In this document: one piece after another, positions 25,380-41,060 of the stretch | How the letters are laid out: the number at the start of each line of letters is the position of its first letter | Position numbering within the stretch: the first letter of the stretch is position 1 | Assembly (NCBI GenBank): GCA_004352715.1 | Contig: SCFE01000021.1 | Coordinates: 1,820,271 to 1,884,270 of the forward strand | Reading direction: 5' to 3' | Length of the DNA stretch: 64,000 bases | DNA from: Hofstenia miamia | Lineage: Eukaryota > Xenacoelomorpha > Acoela | Translations under genes and position numbers: made by a program | The notes under the pieces: model-generated | What the model was told of the DNA's origin: nothing | Seen by the model: the letters and a program-made list of their open reading frames with translations, nothing else | Database searches by the model: none

Positions 25380-26474
25380 AATCAAAAATATTAACAAAAA
25401 ATTAACATAAATAATCAATTTTCAGAAATAATTCAGAAGCTAACGGTAAGTTAATGCGATTCACAAATTTTATAATTAAAAACACTTTACTTATTTACAA
25501 AAATTGCGTTAAAAGTTAGGTTTTAATGCAACAATAAAGCGTTTCCTAATTAAATGAAAATATCAGATTTTAAAACTCATTTTTGAGTAAATTGCTATGG
25601 ACAAAAAGGCTATATTTGTGTTGCAAAAATCATTGAAAAGAATAATCTAATATTATAAATATTTGAAAATGATATTTTGACAAAGAGTATAGGTGTAGAA
25701 TTAATCCAATCCCACCATATTGTTTTGGAATTTCAAAAATTTTCCCACATTATTTTCTATGTCTAGATTTATTTTTAGTTGAGGTTTCCAAACAAATTAG
25801 AGCAAATAAATATTGTTTCGTATTGAAAGAATATTATGAATGCAAGCATAAATATATTCTTTTAGTAGATTTTCGATAAACGTGGTTTGTTAACTATCTG
25901 AAAATGTGGCAAATATTTCTGAATTTAGCGCATAGAATATTTTAGTTTCCTCATTTATATGCATTTGAGGTCTTTACTGATATATATGCACAGGGTCAGG
26001 ATAACATATCTACTTATGCTGCATGTGAGAGAAAAGGTCTGTAAATTCAAATGCACAGTTAAATTGTCTAGAAACCTCGACATGAGGTTTTGATAAATTG
26101 AAAAAAGGACTTTTTGTGGCACTGTCATCAGATCCTTAAGTGTCTTTAGACAGAGATTCTGAGAAAATTTTTTCTTATTTGATTTTCTATGTAGAAAAGA
26201 ACTTAAAATCATTACTAAGTGAACTTTTAAAAAATGCTCAAGTAACAAATTTTTCTTCTCAATCTAACTCTATTTACAAATTTAAATCTTTTTAAAAAAT
26301 GGGATGCTTCAACTTACTATCAGCAATCCTAAAATTGATGGAAAAGTATTATTGAAAAAACTAAAACATGAACAAGTTCCTTCTGTATGTAAGTAAAAAT
26401 AAATAAATTACAATTAGATTCAGGAAAAAATAGCTATTCAGAAAAGTAGATGCAATTGATGGTAGGGATGAACT

Positions 26475-26690
26475 AATTTTAGATTTTGGGTTCGGTTCGG
26501 TTCGGTTTTCTTTATTCTCGTCATATGTAGCTGACCTGGATCTTCCTGCTCTTGAACGATGACATGCTACACTTCCTGTTTCAATAAACCTACTCTTCCA
26601 ACATCGAACAGTGCTGATGTTTTTTAGCTTCTTTGTTGTACTTGTCAAAAACAACCTTCTATCCTCCCCGCAATTGTCATAGGCAATTGC
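26475..26690 (-). pseudogene. transposase helix-turn-helix fragment
   Basis: The minus frame reads KNISTVRCWKSRFIETGSV then RSRAGRSRSATYDEN, which matches the N-terminal HTH of mariner-like or DUF4817-type transposases (VRRW...FEETGSV...RSGRP). It breaks off where a hAT-like start (TAGGGATGAACTAATTTTAG at 26466, followed by GGTTCGGTTCGGTTCGG) abuts it. No catalytic domain follows. Confidence 0.55.
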
Positions 26691-26702
26691 ACACGATAAC
26701 AA

Positions 26703-28460
26703 ATAAACTCGTTTTCGATGGTCAATTCTTGTTCCATTACGAACTTAGTAAGAAGATGAATCAAGGCAATAATCAATACGTTTAGAAGGAAGCAAAACCT
26801 TTCCTATTTGCTTTCAGGATTCGTTTATGCAATCAATACAAGTCATAGAAATTGTAGCACCAAGGACTTTTGACACACCCGGTATTAAAAGAACAGTTTT
26901 GTATAATTGACTACAATACTATTTTCAGATCAAATAATAGCAAGTTTAATAGAATTCAGGTTAAATTCCATAGAATTTATTCTAAATACATTTTATGTAG
27001 GTAGTTTAAGCTTTTAATTTTTGTTTTTTTTGTCCGAATTTATAATATCATAACACTAATCCTAGCAACCTTTTTTATGTACCGTTGGCTTCACAAGGGG
27101 GTAAAATACCGCAAGGTTGATATTTGATTTAGTAATGCAATTATCATGAAATTTGGCACAAAGGGACCATGAGATGAAAAGTTTGACAAAATTCCAAGAA
27201 AATCATTTTTCTCCAGAAATTTTTGTTGACGTGGACATTTTTTGCAAAATATTTGGTAAAATACTAAAAGATGTGTTATGTTAAAATGGTTTTTTGTGCA
27301 ATTCTCAAAACACAAATTATAAGGTCTAGCAATAACTTCAGCCATATTAATTTGTAGTTATTAATGCATTTTTGTTTTTGTCTAGTCATTTATATAACTC
27401 TATATTATAATAAATATCAATCACCATTGGCAAAATAGTTGCAATTCCTTGACAAAAAAATACAGAGACAGTAAAAATATGCATACATCATGTATGATGG
27501 ATAACTTGACTTCAATGGATTGCATGGATTAAGATTTAGATATCAAAACGTTTCCATAGGATATTAAGAATATATTAAAATCAAAAAATTATTCTATATC
27601 TTTGAAATTTTTTCTGAGAAATTTTTTAGTTGGATATTCTTAAAATTAATAGCTTAACAATTATAATCTAAAAAGCTATTTGCTTTCCCACATTTAAATA
27701 TTCATTTCTCGTTATTAAATGTAACACTTTGTGTGACAAAGAGACTCTTAAATTATTAAATTATTATTTTGCCCTCAATATGGATTTCCAAGTTAAATTT
27801 GAAATTTAAAGTGTTGCAGCATATACTAAACACTAGAATAGTTACCAACACAACCTTTTGTTTTAGGTAATCCATTTCAATTTGCGATGTTCAATTTATA
27901 CTGACGTAATCAGACGTTGACTCAAAATAATTTAATACGCCATTTTGGTGTAAAGTTAATGCAGCATTCTGTAATGTTAAATGCTAACTGAGAAGTAAGG
28001 CTTTATGAGACCGATAACAATATTAAGTTCCAATCACTTCAAACAACAAGTAGCGTACAAAGTTTAAAATTCAAAGGCATTTTTTTTCAAAAATAACTTA
28101 TATAAATTTATTTTTCTTCACTTATTTAAGCAGAAATTATAGCATTATAGCAACAACTATTCCATATTATACAATAAATAAGACGTACACAATATCCAAA
28201 ATGAATAATTTCTGATCTGGACAATCCACTTCCTTTATCATTGTAGGTTTGCTGATAGATTTTAAATCCAATCCATGCTTGCTAGACTTAATCAAATCAG
28301 AAATCTCAAGCATTTTTCAGTTAATAAGGACATGTTAATCATATTAGTATCACTCTGATGTTTTCTAGTTTAATAGAGCATACTATGTAATTTTCAATCC
28401 ATGGTTTTATTTTCTATAAGAGTCAGAGCAAATTTATTGCGCATTATATGTATACAAGAT
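26703..28460. other. non-coding stretch
   Basis: No gene recognised. The minus ORF at 27091-27345 looks like dispersed repeat sequence. Confidence 0.4.
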
Positions 28461-28834
28461 CTACGAACTAACAAATGACAAAAGAAAATAAACATGAACA
28501 AATTACTACAAATTAATATGTACAATATATAATAATATAGTCAATGTTTGAGTGGATGTTTGTGTAGGTGCTCAATGTTGAATGTATGTTTCAAATGCAT
28601 GAAGTGTATTACCGTCCCCTAATGTATACTGTTTTATTAGAAAATATCTACAAACTAACACATGACAAAAGAAAATAAACATGAACAAATTACTACAAAT
28701 TAATATGTACAATATATAATAATATAGTCAATGTTTGAGTGGATGTTTGTGTAGGTGCTCAATGTTGAATGTATGTTTCAAATGCATGAAGTGTATTACC
28801 GTCCCCTAATGTATACTGTTTTATTAGAACAATA
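28461..28834. repeat. two tandem copies of a 187-bp unit
   Basis: 28461-28647 and 28648-28834 are near-identical; both contain CAATGTTTGAGTGGATGTTT and TACCGTCCCCTAATG. A third, much diverged start (ATAGCACATGACAAAA) follows near 28905. Non-coding. Confidence 0.85.
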
Positions 28835-28905
28835 ATAGTAATAGAAATTATAATAATGAGAGTTAAAGCAAATTTATTGTTAATATGTATATAAAGTCTC
28901 CAAAA

Positions 28906-30239
28906 TAGCACATGACAAAAATAATTACAAAACTATTTAAATATGCATTATTAATTAAAGAGCAGTTTTAAAAATAATTCGACCATGCATTGAGTATATT
29001 ATCTATGCAAAATAATTTTTGTTTATTCAATAAAATTTGTTTGATTTATTTTCTTGAAGTGCATAATTTTTCTCAAATTATATATTTATACTTAATTCAT
29101 TCCAAAAGATTGAACATCTGAAGGAAAATGCATCTTGACGATTATTGATACTAAAAAATGTTTTACTCCTTTTATTGATTGTAATGTAATTATTGAGAAA
29201 ACTTAGTGAACTTAATTCATGAAAAAATTTATGAATCATACATAGAGATTGATGCTGAATACAGTAACTACTCGGGGCTAAGATATATTATATGATGATC
29301 TTAATTTAGTAATGGACTCATGCATTTCAATATAATTCAGTCTACTAAATGACCAGTTAAAAATTTTTGATAGTGATGAACGTTTTTGCGATGTTATATT
29401 TTGAAAGAAAGATGCACAGTAATTTTGCCTCTGGAGAATATGGAAATATTAACTTTTTTCAATGGAAAATGCGATTCTTGCAAAAATTTTAGAACTTTTA
29501 GCAAGGCATAATCCCATAGGGCATGCCACAAAATTATGGTAAATCAAAATGCCAGGAACTACTTGGTTACTTATGTTATTCATTAACAAATTACTGCAAC
29601 TAGAATTAGTTATTATACTAACAAGGCCCTCTAATAATGTTCGTCTGATGTCTTTGAAATCATTCATAAGTATATAGATCACAATTTATTGTCATTCCCA
29701 CTTCTGTAAATCAATAAAAAATGTATTACAACCTAATTTATTGTCAATAGTTACTTCTAATCATCTAAATTTTTGTAATCTGGTTAATTTCTTTGTCAGA
29801 AAGTAATTTTTTTATAGATCCATATAGAGTTTTAAGGAAAATGCATTGCAAAATGAGTTCTATATTACTTAATGGGTAACAATGCATACAAAAATTTGTG
29901 AAATTTTTTTGTTACATTTTCGAAATTGCTATTTCTTTCTAAATTCCCACTTTGAACACAGACAAAAAGGACCCAGAAGGTTTCTGTTCGAAACGAACAA
30001 AACTCAATTATCACCAAATATAAAATTTAGAAAAATGCAATTCAAAACAAATTCTCAATTTTTCCAACAAAATGATTGTGACTTAATATAATTAACTAAT
30101 TAACAGAGTTGTAGAGGATTTATTGGTATAAAAAACATCTTTCGGGACATTTAATTTGCGAATCAAATTTATCTAGCAATGATTTTTCTAGGGCTCTGGT
30201 AAAAAAATGGGAAAAGATTTTCAAATACAAGAACCCTTC
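28906..30239. other. non-coding stretch
   Basis: No gene recognised. Short AT-rich ORFs only. Confidence 0.4.
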
Positions 30240-31350
30240 ACAAGTCTTTTCACCTGATTAAAGTGTCATGCTCTGGATGAACACATTTAGGCGATCACGT
30301 ACAATCAACAACAGTACCCGTAAAGACACCAGATGGGAACAGAGACTTTAATAATTTTCACTTAACATATCTCATCAAGATGCAAGAAATGTTCTGCAAT
30401 ATCTTCACTCTACTAGAACCACAGACAGCAAAAAAATTTTCAAGATATCGGTTTGTGGACCCAAAAACATTCAACAGAAACTTCAAAAAGTTGACTGAAT
30501 AGAGCATGCTAAAAAAGAAAGGAAGTGGGTGACCCCTTAAATTGACTGGAAATGAACGGAAAAGTTTCGTCGAAGATTCTTTGCAAAACCTATTGAAATC
30601 AATGCTTCAAGAGACTGATAGCAAAGTTGTCTCAACATCGACAGTGTATACCGAGCACTTTCAAAGGCAGGAATCTGTAATAAAAAACTTGTGAAAAAAG
30701 TCTTCCATTTACACAAAAACAGAAAGAAGACCGGGTTAGCTTCTGTCAAACAAGATCGCTGGATAGATTTTTCAGAAATGTTTTCATAACAGATATGTCC
30801 TTGTACCAGCTGCATAGAAACAACATTTCTCCTTGGTCTATGACAACCAAAACACCTCTGAAGCTTTCTGCAAAATTTTCCTAAAAAAGCATGTTTTGGG
30901 ATGCTTTGAGCTTTAAAGGTTTTTCCCTGAAAATTGTGAAAGAAGGAAGTATTCTAAATAGTCAAAACTAAGTATACTGATATTTTAGTTAAGTTTATCT
31001 CATTTGCAGACTGGTGTTATCGCACACTGGATGTATTCTTCAACATGTTGGGATGACCCCCCCTAATACCTCAACAAATGCCCAGCATTTCTTAAGAGAA
31101 AAATTTCTGAAAATTTTGCAGTGGCTTGCAAAATCGACGGACCTTTTACTTTTAGAAAAATGTTTGGGGATCATGAAGGACGACGTCGAAAAAAAAATCC
31201 AACAAATATACAAAAACTGAGGCAGTATTTGCTGGATTCCAAAGAAAAAACTACCCTGAGAATGCAGAAGAATTTGATAGACTCATTTAAGGACAGATTT
31301 TTGAAATCTGTTCTTTTGGAACAATGTTGTCTAACTTACTTTACATAAAC
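30240..31350 (+). pseudogene. Tc1-like transposase relic
   Basis: Broken frames keep the Tc1 order. The N-terminal region includes KLTGNERKSFVEDSLQNLL. The second HTH word VSTSTVYRALSKAGICNKK is at about 30620-30680, followed by HLHKNRK. At 31014-31348 lies the C-terminal DDE block (NTSTNAQHFLREK, LQWLAK, LGIMKDDVEKK), with the downstream part in a shifted frame. Stops and frameshifts make it inactive. The C-terminal part is duplicated in tandem. Confidence 0.7.
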
Positions 31351-31796
31351 TTATAGAAAACTTAATTTGCCATCGATTGATATAAATTTTGTTACTGTGC
31401 GTGTTTTGTTGCTAAAAGTTTGAAAAAAATTCTGTTTGTCATTTTTTTACAGGAGTTAAAAGTTATTACAAAAGGTGGCTCATTGCGAAGACATTAGCTT
31501 AATGAAATCGATTTTTATATCGATAGATTTGACTATTTGAGAAATTCATTTTACCAATTGTCATATTTTTGGTAATAGACATAAAATTTTTAGAGAAGTT
31601 TAAGTTATTGTCTACATCAAAATATCTAAATTCTGTGACAGGTACAATGAAGAAAGTAGCAAATTTTAACTTCTTAATATTTAAATTGTTAGGTTTTACT
31701 TTTGAAAGCATTCCACAGAATTCGGTTTTTAGTGGATTAATTGTAAAGCAATGCCTACTAAAACATCTTTTCAAGAGTTGAAGATTAATATTTTTT
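30991..31796. repeat. 806-bp tandem duplication, copy 1
   Basis: Starts AAGTTTATCTCATTTGCAGA. Contains the Tc1 C-terminal block (plus strand) and a LINE RT piece (31499-31774, minus strand). Nearly identical to copy 2 at an offset of 806. Confidence 0.9.
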
Positions 31797-32990
31797 AAGT
31801 TTATCTCATTTGCAGACTGGTGTTATCGCACACTGGATGTATTCTTCAACATGTTGGGATGACCCCCCCTAATACCTCAACAAATGCCCAGCATTTCTTA
31901 AGAGAAAAATTTCTGAAAATTTTGCAGTGGCTTGCAAAAGCGACGGACCTTTTACTTTTAGAAAAATGTTTGGGGATCATGAAGGACGACGTCGAAAAAA
32001 AAATCCAACAAATATACAAAAACTGAGGCAGTATTTGCTGGATTCCAAAGAAAAAACTACCCTGAGAATGCAGAAGAATTTGATAGACTCATTTAAGGAC
32101 AGATTTTTGAAATCTGTTCTTTTGAAACAATGTTGTCTAACTTACTTTACATAAACTTATAGAAAACTTAATTTGCCATCGATTGATATAAATTTTGTTA
32201 CTGTGCGTGTTTTGTTGCTAAAAGATTGAAAAAATTCTGTTTGTAATTTTTTTTACCGGAGTTAAAATTTATTACAAAAGGTGGCTCATTACGAAGACAT
32301 TAGCTTAATGAAATCGATTTTTATATCGATAGATTTGACTATATGAGAAATTCATTTTACCAATTGTCATATTTTTGGTAATAGACATAAAATTTTTAGA
32401 GAAGTTTAAGTTATTGTCTACATCAAAATATCTAAATTCTGTGACAGGTACAATGAAGAAAGTAGCAAATTTTAACTTCTTAATATTTAAATTGTTAGGT
32501 TTTACTTTTGAAAGCATTCCACAGAATTCGGTTTTTAGTGGATTAATTGTAAAGCAATGCCTACTAAAACATCTTTTCAAGAGTTGAAGATTAATATTTA
32601 AAGTGTTTAATATTTTCTCATTATTACATAGTCATGTGTCATTTGCATATATTGTCCTATACTAGTCATTAGATAAAAGTTAAACCATATAACACCATTG
32701 AGTTCAATACGTATGTAATAAAAAGAAGCGGACCAAGCAAAGTTCACTGAGACACAAATTGATGTATCAAACTCCAGTTAGAAAAGGTTTTAGTTAGATC
32801 TATACTATTGAAATCGAGCCCTGTGTATTATAATATGTGGAAAGAGTGAGTCAAAGGTTTTTGAAAGATCTATGCAAGTAACCCCCCTTACGTAGTTATC
32901 ATTTGCAAAAAATGAGTGCCATAGATCGGTAAAGTAATGCACCAGAGGTGAAGTAGAATTTTTGGAAACCAATCCAAATTGCGTGTTCAC
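31499..32990 (-). pseudogene. LINE reverse transcriptase relic (minus strand)
   Basis: On the minus strand, 32805-32990 gives the RT N-terminal words NTQFGLVSKNSTSPLVHY and GVTCIDLSKTFDSL, which match the QFGF...ST and DLSKAFD motifs. 32305-32580, repeated at 31499-31774, gives the later words INPLKTEF and TEFRYFDVDNNLNFSKN, which match the NP.KTE and YLGV.ID..L.F motifs. The YADD box region is missing, and the 806-bp duplication has doubled the C-terminal piece. Confidence 0.65.
31797..32599. repeat. 806-bp tandem duplication, copy 2
   Basis: Same content as copy 1 with scattered substitutions (for example GCAAAATCGACG versus GCAAAAGCGACG; ATTTGAGAAATTC versus ATATGAGAAATTC) and a few indels. 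It therefore predates the sequencing and is not a plain assembly echo. Confidence 0.85.
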
Positions 32991-33562
32991 AATTATTGAA
33001 TATTTATATAAGTATAGACTGATTTGTTCTTATGGTGGAACACCCCTATTGCTTATAAATGTTCGCTCGTGTGATAATTAGATAGGTCTTGATCTAAGAA
33101 AAGTTTTAATATATCATAACATGATCTTGACATTGAACTAGATAGAATTTTGCCATTTTTATAAATTGCTATTTTGTGACCTTGATCTTAACTGTGATCT
33201 TGTACATAATTATTTTTAGATCCTAGCTTATGACCTATGCAATACATCAGGGAACACCATGAAAAAATCTGCCAAATCCGCTGCAAATCTTAAGAGTAAT
33301 TTTCTTTAAATTTTCAAGTGTATATTTTGGGAAAATCATTTTTATAAATTGATGTCGACAATTATAAAAAATGCTGGTGGTAACTAAAGATGTCTCTATA
33401 TTAGACAATTGTGATGTTCTATTCTATATATTGGGGGAAAATGAAGGAAAATATCAAACAGTACTTTTGCTGTTATGGGATGTTGATAAGCAAAGTTTGC
33501 TGACTTTGGCTTGCAAAACTCACCTTTTTTTTAGCAAATATGATAACTTTTAGTTAATTCAA

Positions 33563-35059
33563 TTAGCGTAAGAAAGGTAGATGCCTATCCAATACATTAA
33601 TGGCCAAAACTGAATTTAGAATGTTTCTTAAAATCTTTGATTTTAGAAAAAGGTGAGGTAATTGAAATTGTGAAAACATTTGTTCACATGTGTATGTGCT
33701 ACCAAACATCGATGCAATTTCTTTTGCATTGTTGATCAATCTGGGATAAAGACCACTTTCAAGAAGGTACTTTTTGTAAAAGTCAAGCAGCGATATGTCC
33801 TTATGATGAAATTTTGCCTTCAATTGGTCACTGCTTTGCATTTCAATAAGGTCCATTTGAAATTTTTCGGGAATGGTATTGAAGTCCACATCAAACGGAG
33901 TACTGAATAGCCTGAATTTATTTTGTAGAGAACGAAGGTCGGAAAAGCGTGAGGAAAATTCAGTAATTAAATTTCGTATCACAGTGACAAATGCAGTATT
34001 GCTAGAAGGTTTGCTCTCCTCCAGTGTAGGAAAGTGAACATAATTTTCTTTGTCCAGTTGACATTCCCAGAGTCGCAGTTTTGTTTCAAATGCGAATATA
34101 TGCCTCCACATCTCATGTATCAGTTGTTTTTTCCCTGAAGTTGCAAATTCAGATATGACGTTAAATCGACTAGAAAAGCAAGATTACATACCCATTCTGG
34201 ATTACGAAATTCTGTGGCGTTAATGTTTTTATTTACAAGGAATGCTGCTATTTCATTTCTCAGCTCATACACTCGTGCAATCATAGCTCCTCTAATTAGC
34301 CAGCGAACATCGCAGAAATACATGACATCACCATATTGATTCTCTGCTTCTAGTAACAGCTGGCGAAACTATCGGTGATTCACTTTGCTACGCAAAATCA
34401 TATTGACAGCTTTCACCACTGTGTCCATAACACTCTTCAAGTTTGTTGTCTTAGCGCACAATGTCTCCTGGTGAATTAAACAGTGTACCTTTGAGATTTT
34501 GTCTTTGCGTCCAAGATCTTCCAAGTGTTTTTGAAGCAGAGCAACGGCACCTTTACTTTTACCAATCATTGCAGGAACTCCATCGGTTGTTACCGAGACC
34601 AATTTTGACAGATCGAGGCTCATACTGTTAGTGCACTGCAACAGTGCCTTCCGAATATCTGCTGCAGTTGTAGTGCCCTTCATAGGAACTAACTCAACGA
34701 AATCTTTAAAAATATCAAAATTTGAGCTGACTCCACGAACGATTAATGCAAGCTGAGCTGTGTCCGTTGTGTCAGTGCTGTCGTCAATAGCAATTGAAAA
34801 GTATTGCAAATTTTTTAGACAATCTTGTTGGCGAGTTTTTACATCCTCTGACATTTCTTCGATTCGTCGGGTGACAGTTCTTGCAGAAAGGCTAACATTG
34901 GTGAATAATTTTTTTTCTCTGGACATATGAGTTCGACAACGGCGATCAAACAGTCTTTCACGAAATCACCATCAGTGAAAGGTTTCATGTTTTTTGCAAT
35001 TTGGCTACCTCATAGCTTGCCTGGGTGTTTTTTCTGAATCAGTGTTTTACTTTAGAAAT
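33563..35059 (-). pseudogene. hAT transposase (ZBED/SCAND3-like), piece A
   Basis: Three minus-strand frames (34369-34926, 34120-34323, 33563-34111) read in order as a hAT transposase of the domesticable ZBED5/EPM2AIP1-like group. They contain SIAIDDSTDTTD (first catalytic Asp context), VTTDGVPAMIGKSKG (second Asp context), VHCLIHQE, DVRWL, then the hAT C-terminal dimerisation block KEIASMFGSTYTCEQMFS. A stop and frameshifts separate the frames. The zinc-finger N-terminus is missing because the piece stops at a single N (35060). It keeps a segment (LSARTVTRRIEEM...) that pieces B and C lack. Confidence 0.8.
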
Positions 35060-35060
35060 N

Positions 35061-35849
35061 CCTGAAGTTGCAAATTCAATTTGTTCAGATGTGACGTTAA
35101 ATCGACTAGGAAAGCAAGATTACATACCCATTCTGGATTACGAAATTCTGTGGCGTTAATGTTTTTATTTTCAAGGAAAGTTGCTATTTTATTTCTCAGC
35201 TCATACACTCGTGCAAGCATAGCTTGCTTAGCCAGCGAACATCGTAGAAATACATGACATCGCCATATTGATAATCGGCTTCTAGTAACAGCTGGCCAAA
35301 CTGTCGGTGATTCAGTTTGCTACGCAAAATCATATTGACAGCTTTCACCACTGTGTCCATAACACTCTTCAAGTATGTTGTCTTAGAGCACAATGCCTCC
35401 TGGTGAATTAAACAGTGTACATTTGAGATTTTGTCTTGGCGCTGAGATCTTCCAATTGTTTTTGAAGCAGAGCAACGGCACCTTTACTTTTACCAATTAT
35501 TGCAGGAGTTCCGTCGGTTGTTACCAAGACCAATTTTGACAGATCGAGGCTCATACTGTTAGTGCACTGCAACAGTGCCTTCAGAATATCTGCTCCTGAT
35601 GTAGTGCCCTTCATAGGAACTAACTCAACAAAATCTTCAAAAATATCAAAATTTGAGCTGACTCCACGAACGAATACCGCAAGCTGAGCTGTGTCCGTTG
35701 TGTCAGTGCTCTCGTCAATAATTTTTTTTCTCTGTACAAATGAGTTCGACAACGGCGATCAAACAGTCTTTCACGAAATCACCATCAGTGAAAGGTTTCA
35801 TGTTTTTTGCAATTAATTTGTCGACCTCATAGCTTGCCTGGGTGTTTGT
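35061..35849 (-). pseudogene. hAT transposase, piece B (copy of part of C)
   Basis: Between single Ns at 35060 and 35850. Appears base-for-base the same as 36262-37050, with the same internal deletion joining KKII to DESTDTTD. Probably an assembly duplicate or a very recent repeat. Confidence 0.75.
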
Positions 35850-35850
35850 N

Positions 35851-37332
35851 TTTGCATTGTTGATCAAGCTGGGATAAAGACCACTTTCAAGAAGGTACTT
35901 TTTGTAAAAGTCAAGCAGCGATATGTCCTTATGATGAAATTTTGCCTTCAATTCGTCACTGCTTTGCATTTCAATAAGGTCCATTTGAAATTTTTCGGGA
36001 ATGGTATTGAAGTCCACATCAAACGGAGTACTGAATAGCCTGAATTTATTTTGTAGAGAACGAAGGTCGTAAAAGCGTGAGGAAAATTCAGTAATTTAAT
36101 TTCGTATCTCAGTGACAAATGCAGTATTGCTAGAAGGTTTGCTCTCCTCCAGTGTAGAAAAGTGAACATAATTTTCTTTGTCCATTTGACGTTCCCAGAG
36201 TCGCAGTTTTATTTCAAATGCGAATATATGCCTTCACATCTCATGATCAGTTGTTTTTTTTCCTGAAGTTGCAAATTCAATTTGTTCAGATGTGACGTTA
36301 AATCGACTAGGAAAGCAAGATTACATACCCATTCTGGATTACGAAATTCTGTGGCGTTAATGTTTTTATTTTCAAGGAAAGTTGCTATTTTATTTCTCAG
36401 CTCATACACTCGTGCAAGCATAGCTTGCTTAGCCAGCGAACATCGTAGAAATACATGACATCGCCATATTGATAATCGGCTTCTAGTAACAGCTGGCCAA
36501 ACTGTCGGTGATTCAGTTTGCTACGCAAAATCATATTGACAGCTTTCACCACTGTGTCCATAACACTCTTCAAGTATGTTGTCTTAGAGCACAATGCCTC
36601 CTGGTGAATTAAACAGTGTACATTTGAGATTTTGTCTTGGCGCTGAGATCTTCCAATTGTTTTTGAAGCAGAGCAACGGCACCTTTACTTTTACCAATTA
36701 TTGCAGGAGTTCCGTCGGTTGTTACCAAGACCAATTTTGACAGATCGAGGCTCATACTGTTAGTGCACTGCAACAGTGCCTTCAGAATATCTGCTCCTGA
36801 TGTAGTGCCCTTCATAGGAACTAACTCAACAAAATCTTCAAAAATATCAAAATTTGAGCTGACTCCACGAACGAATACCGCAAGCTGAGCTGTGTCCGTT
36901 GTGTCAGTGCTCTCGTCAATAATTTTTTTTCTCTGTACAAATGAGTTCGACAACGGCGATCAAACAGTCTTTCACGAAATCACCATCAGTGAAAGGTTTC
37001 ATGTTTTTTGCAATTAATTTGTCGACCTCATAGCTTGCCTGGGTGTTTTTTTCTGAATCAGTGTTTTGCTTTTGAAATATACTACACTGATTTTCTAAGC
37101 AGAGTTTAAGACGGTTAATTTTGTCTTTTCTCGTTTGGCCTCTGTACTCCGAAAACTTCGAATGCTTTGTCTCATAATAACGCTTGATATAAACTTCCTT
37201 GTTTGCAGCAAAAGACTGATTGCAAATTAAGCACGTGGGTTTACCAAAGTGTAATGTGGAGAAGTACTTCTCCGTCCATTCTTCATTAAAACTTTGGTAC
37301 TCATCACCAACCTTTCGACGTTTTGCTAACAT
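35851..37332 (-). pseudogene. hAT transposase, piece C with N-terminus
   Basis: The N-terminal frame (36916-37332) starts MLAKRRKVGDEYQSFNEEW and carries a BED-like zinc finger (C-LIC...H at PTCLICNQSF and YETKHSKF), then YEVDKLIAKNMKPFTDGDF. Compared with piece A, about 150 bases are deleted between VELICTEKKN and DESTDTTD, removing the region before the first catalytic Asp. Frameshifts follow, and the C-terminal hAT dimerisation block is cut at the single N at 35850. Non-functional. Confidence 0.8.
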
Positions 37333-37499
37333 CCTAACCTAAATTATAAAAAAGTTTAAGTTAAAATTTAGACTACAAACAATCTCGTACTAGACAGACA
37401 GACTAGACTCTAGTCTACAAACAATCTCGTACTACTTTTGCACCAGTTTTATGGCGTAACAATACCACAAGTTTTTTCAAACAGTGCTAACACTGCAGT

Positions 37500-37612
37500 T
37501 TGAAACTCAATAAGAAACGGCGGGCCGTATTCTCGTAAAAACTAATTAATATGTCTCGGGCCGGACGATTTCGCATGGCGGGCCGTAGGTTGCTGACCCG
37601 TGTTTTACAGGA
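37500..37612 (-). mobile_element. 5' terminal region of the hAT element
   Basis: Reading outward to inward on the minus strand: AAAACACGGGTCAGCAACC, then GGCCCGCCATGCGAAATC, then GGCCCGAGACAT. GGGTCAGCAACC...GGCCCGC is the terminal style of Charlie/ZBED-type hATs. It lies 170-280 bp before the transposase start. The opposite terminus was not found left of 33563. Confidence 0.55.
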
Positions 37613-37619
37613 TTACTTT

Positions 37620-40591
<2,972 letters not shown>

Positions 40592-40619
40592 CAATATAAA
40601 AATAAAAACTTTTCCACAG

Positions 40620-41060
40620 TGCATTATTTATAAAAACATATTCACTAGTTTCTTTAAAATATTTTATAATATTGTTCCAAACCACAAATCAGTTCTCTAA
40701 AATTTTGCTTGACAATCATAAAACCAAAAAACAAAAATTAAGCCTCTTACATATAACAACAAAATAATAAAAAAACTCATTTTTCATTAAATCAATGAAT
40801 ATATGGAATAACTTATCTACCTCTATAAAACTAATTTAGAAATTTAGAGTACTTAAAAAGGAAATTAAAAAATACTTCTACCAAAGGAAAGGCTTGAATT
40901 CAAATGGCGGTTTTAAATTTACAATTCTGATTAATCAATGTACCGCATCTAATCTAAATTTTTGTAAATGTTTATTTTGTATGTGTCTTTGTTGATTTTA
41001 TTTATTTTGTTTTGTGACTATTTAGAGTTGTAAGCAGTATTTCATATTAAAAAAGAAACG
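40620..41060 (+). pseudogene. LINE 3' end fragment
   Basis: Broken frames keep MNIWNNLSTSIKLI then VLKKEIKKYF, the usual WN.LP..I....FK..LK.YL tail at the C-terminus of jockey/CR1-like LINEs. AT-rich 3' UTR-like sequence follows. Confidence 0.45.

Noticed and set aside
33371-33553. 60-codon plus frame next to the hAT
   Set aside because: Short, no motif, and adjacent to the transposon 3' end; indistinguishable from chance.
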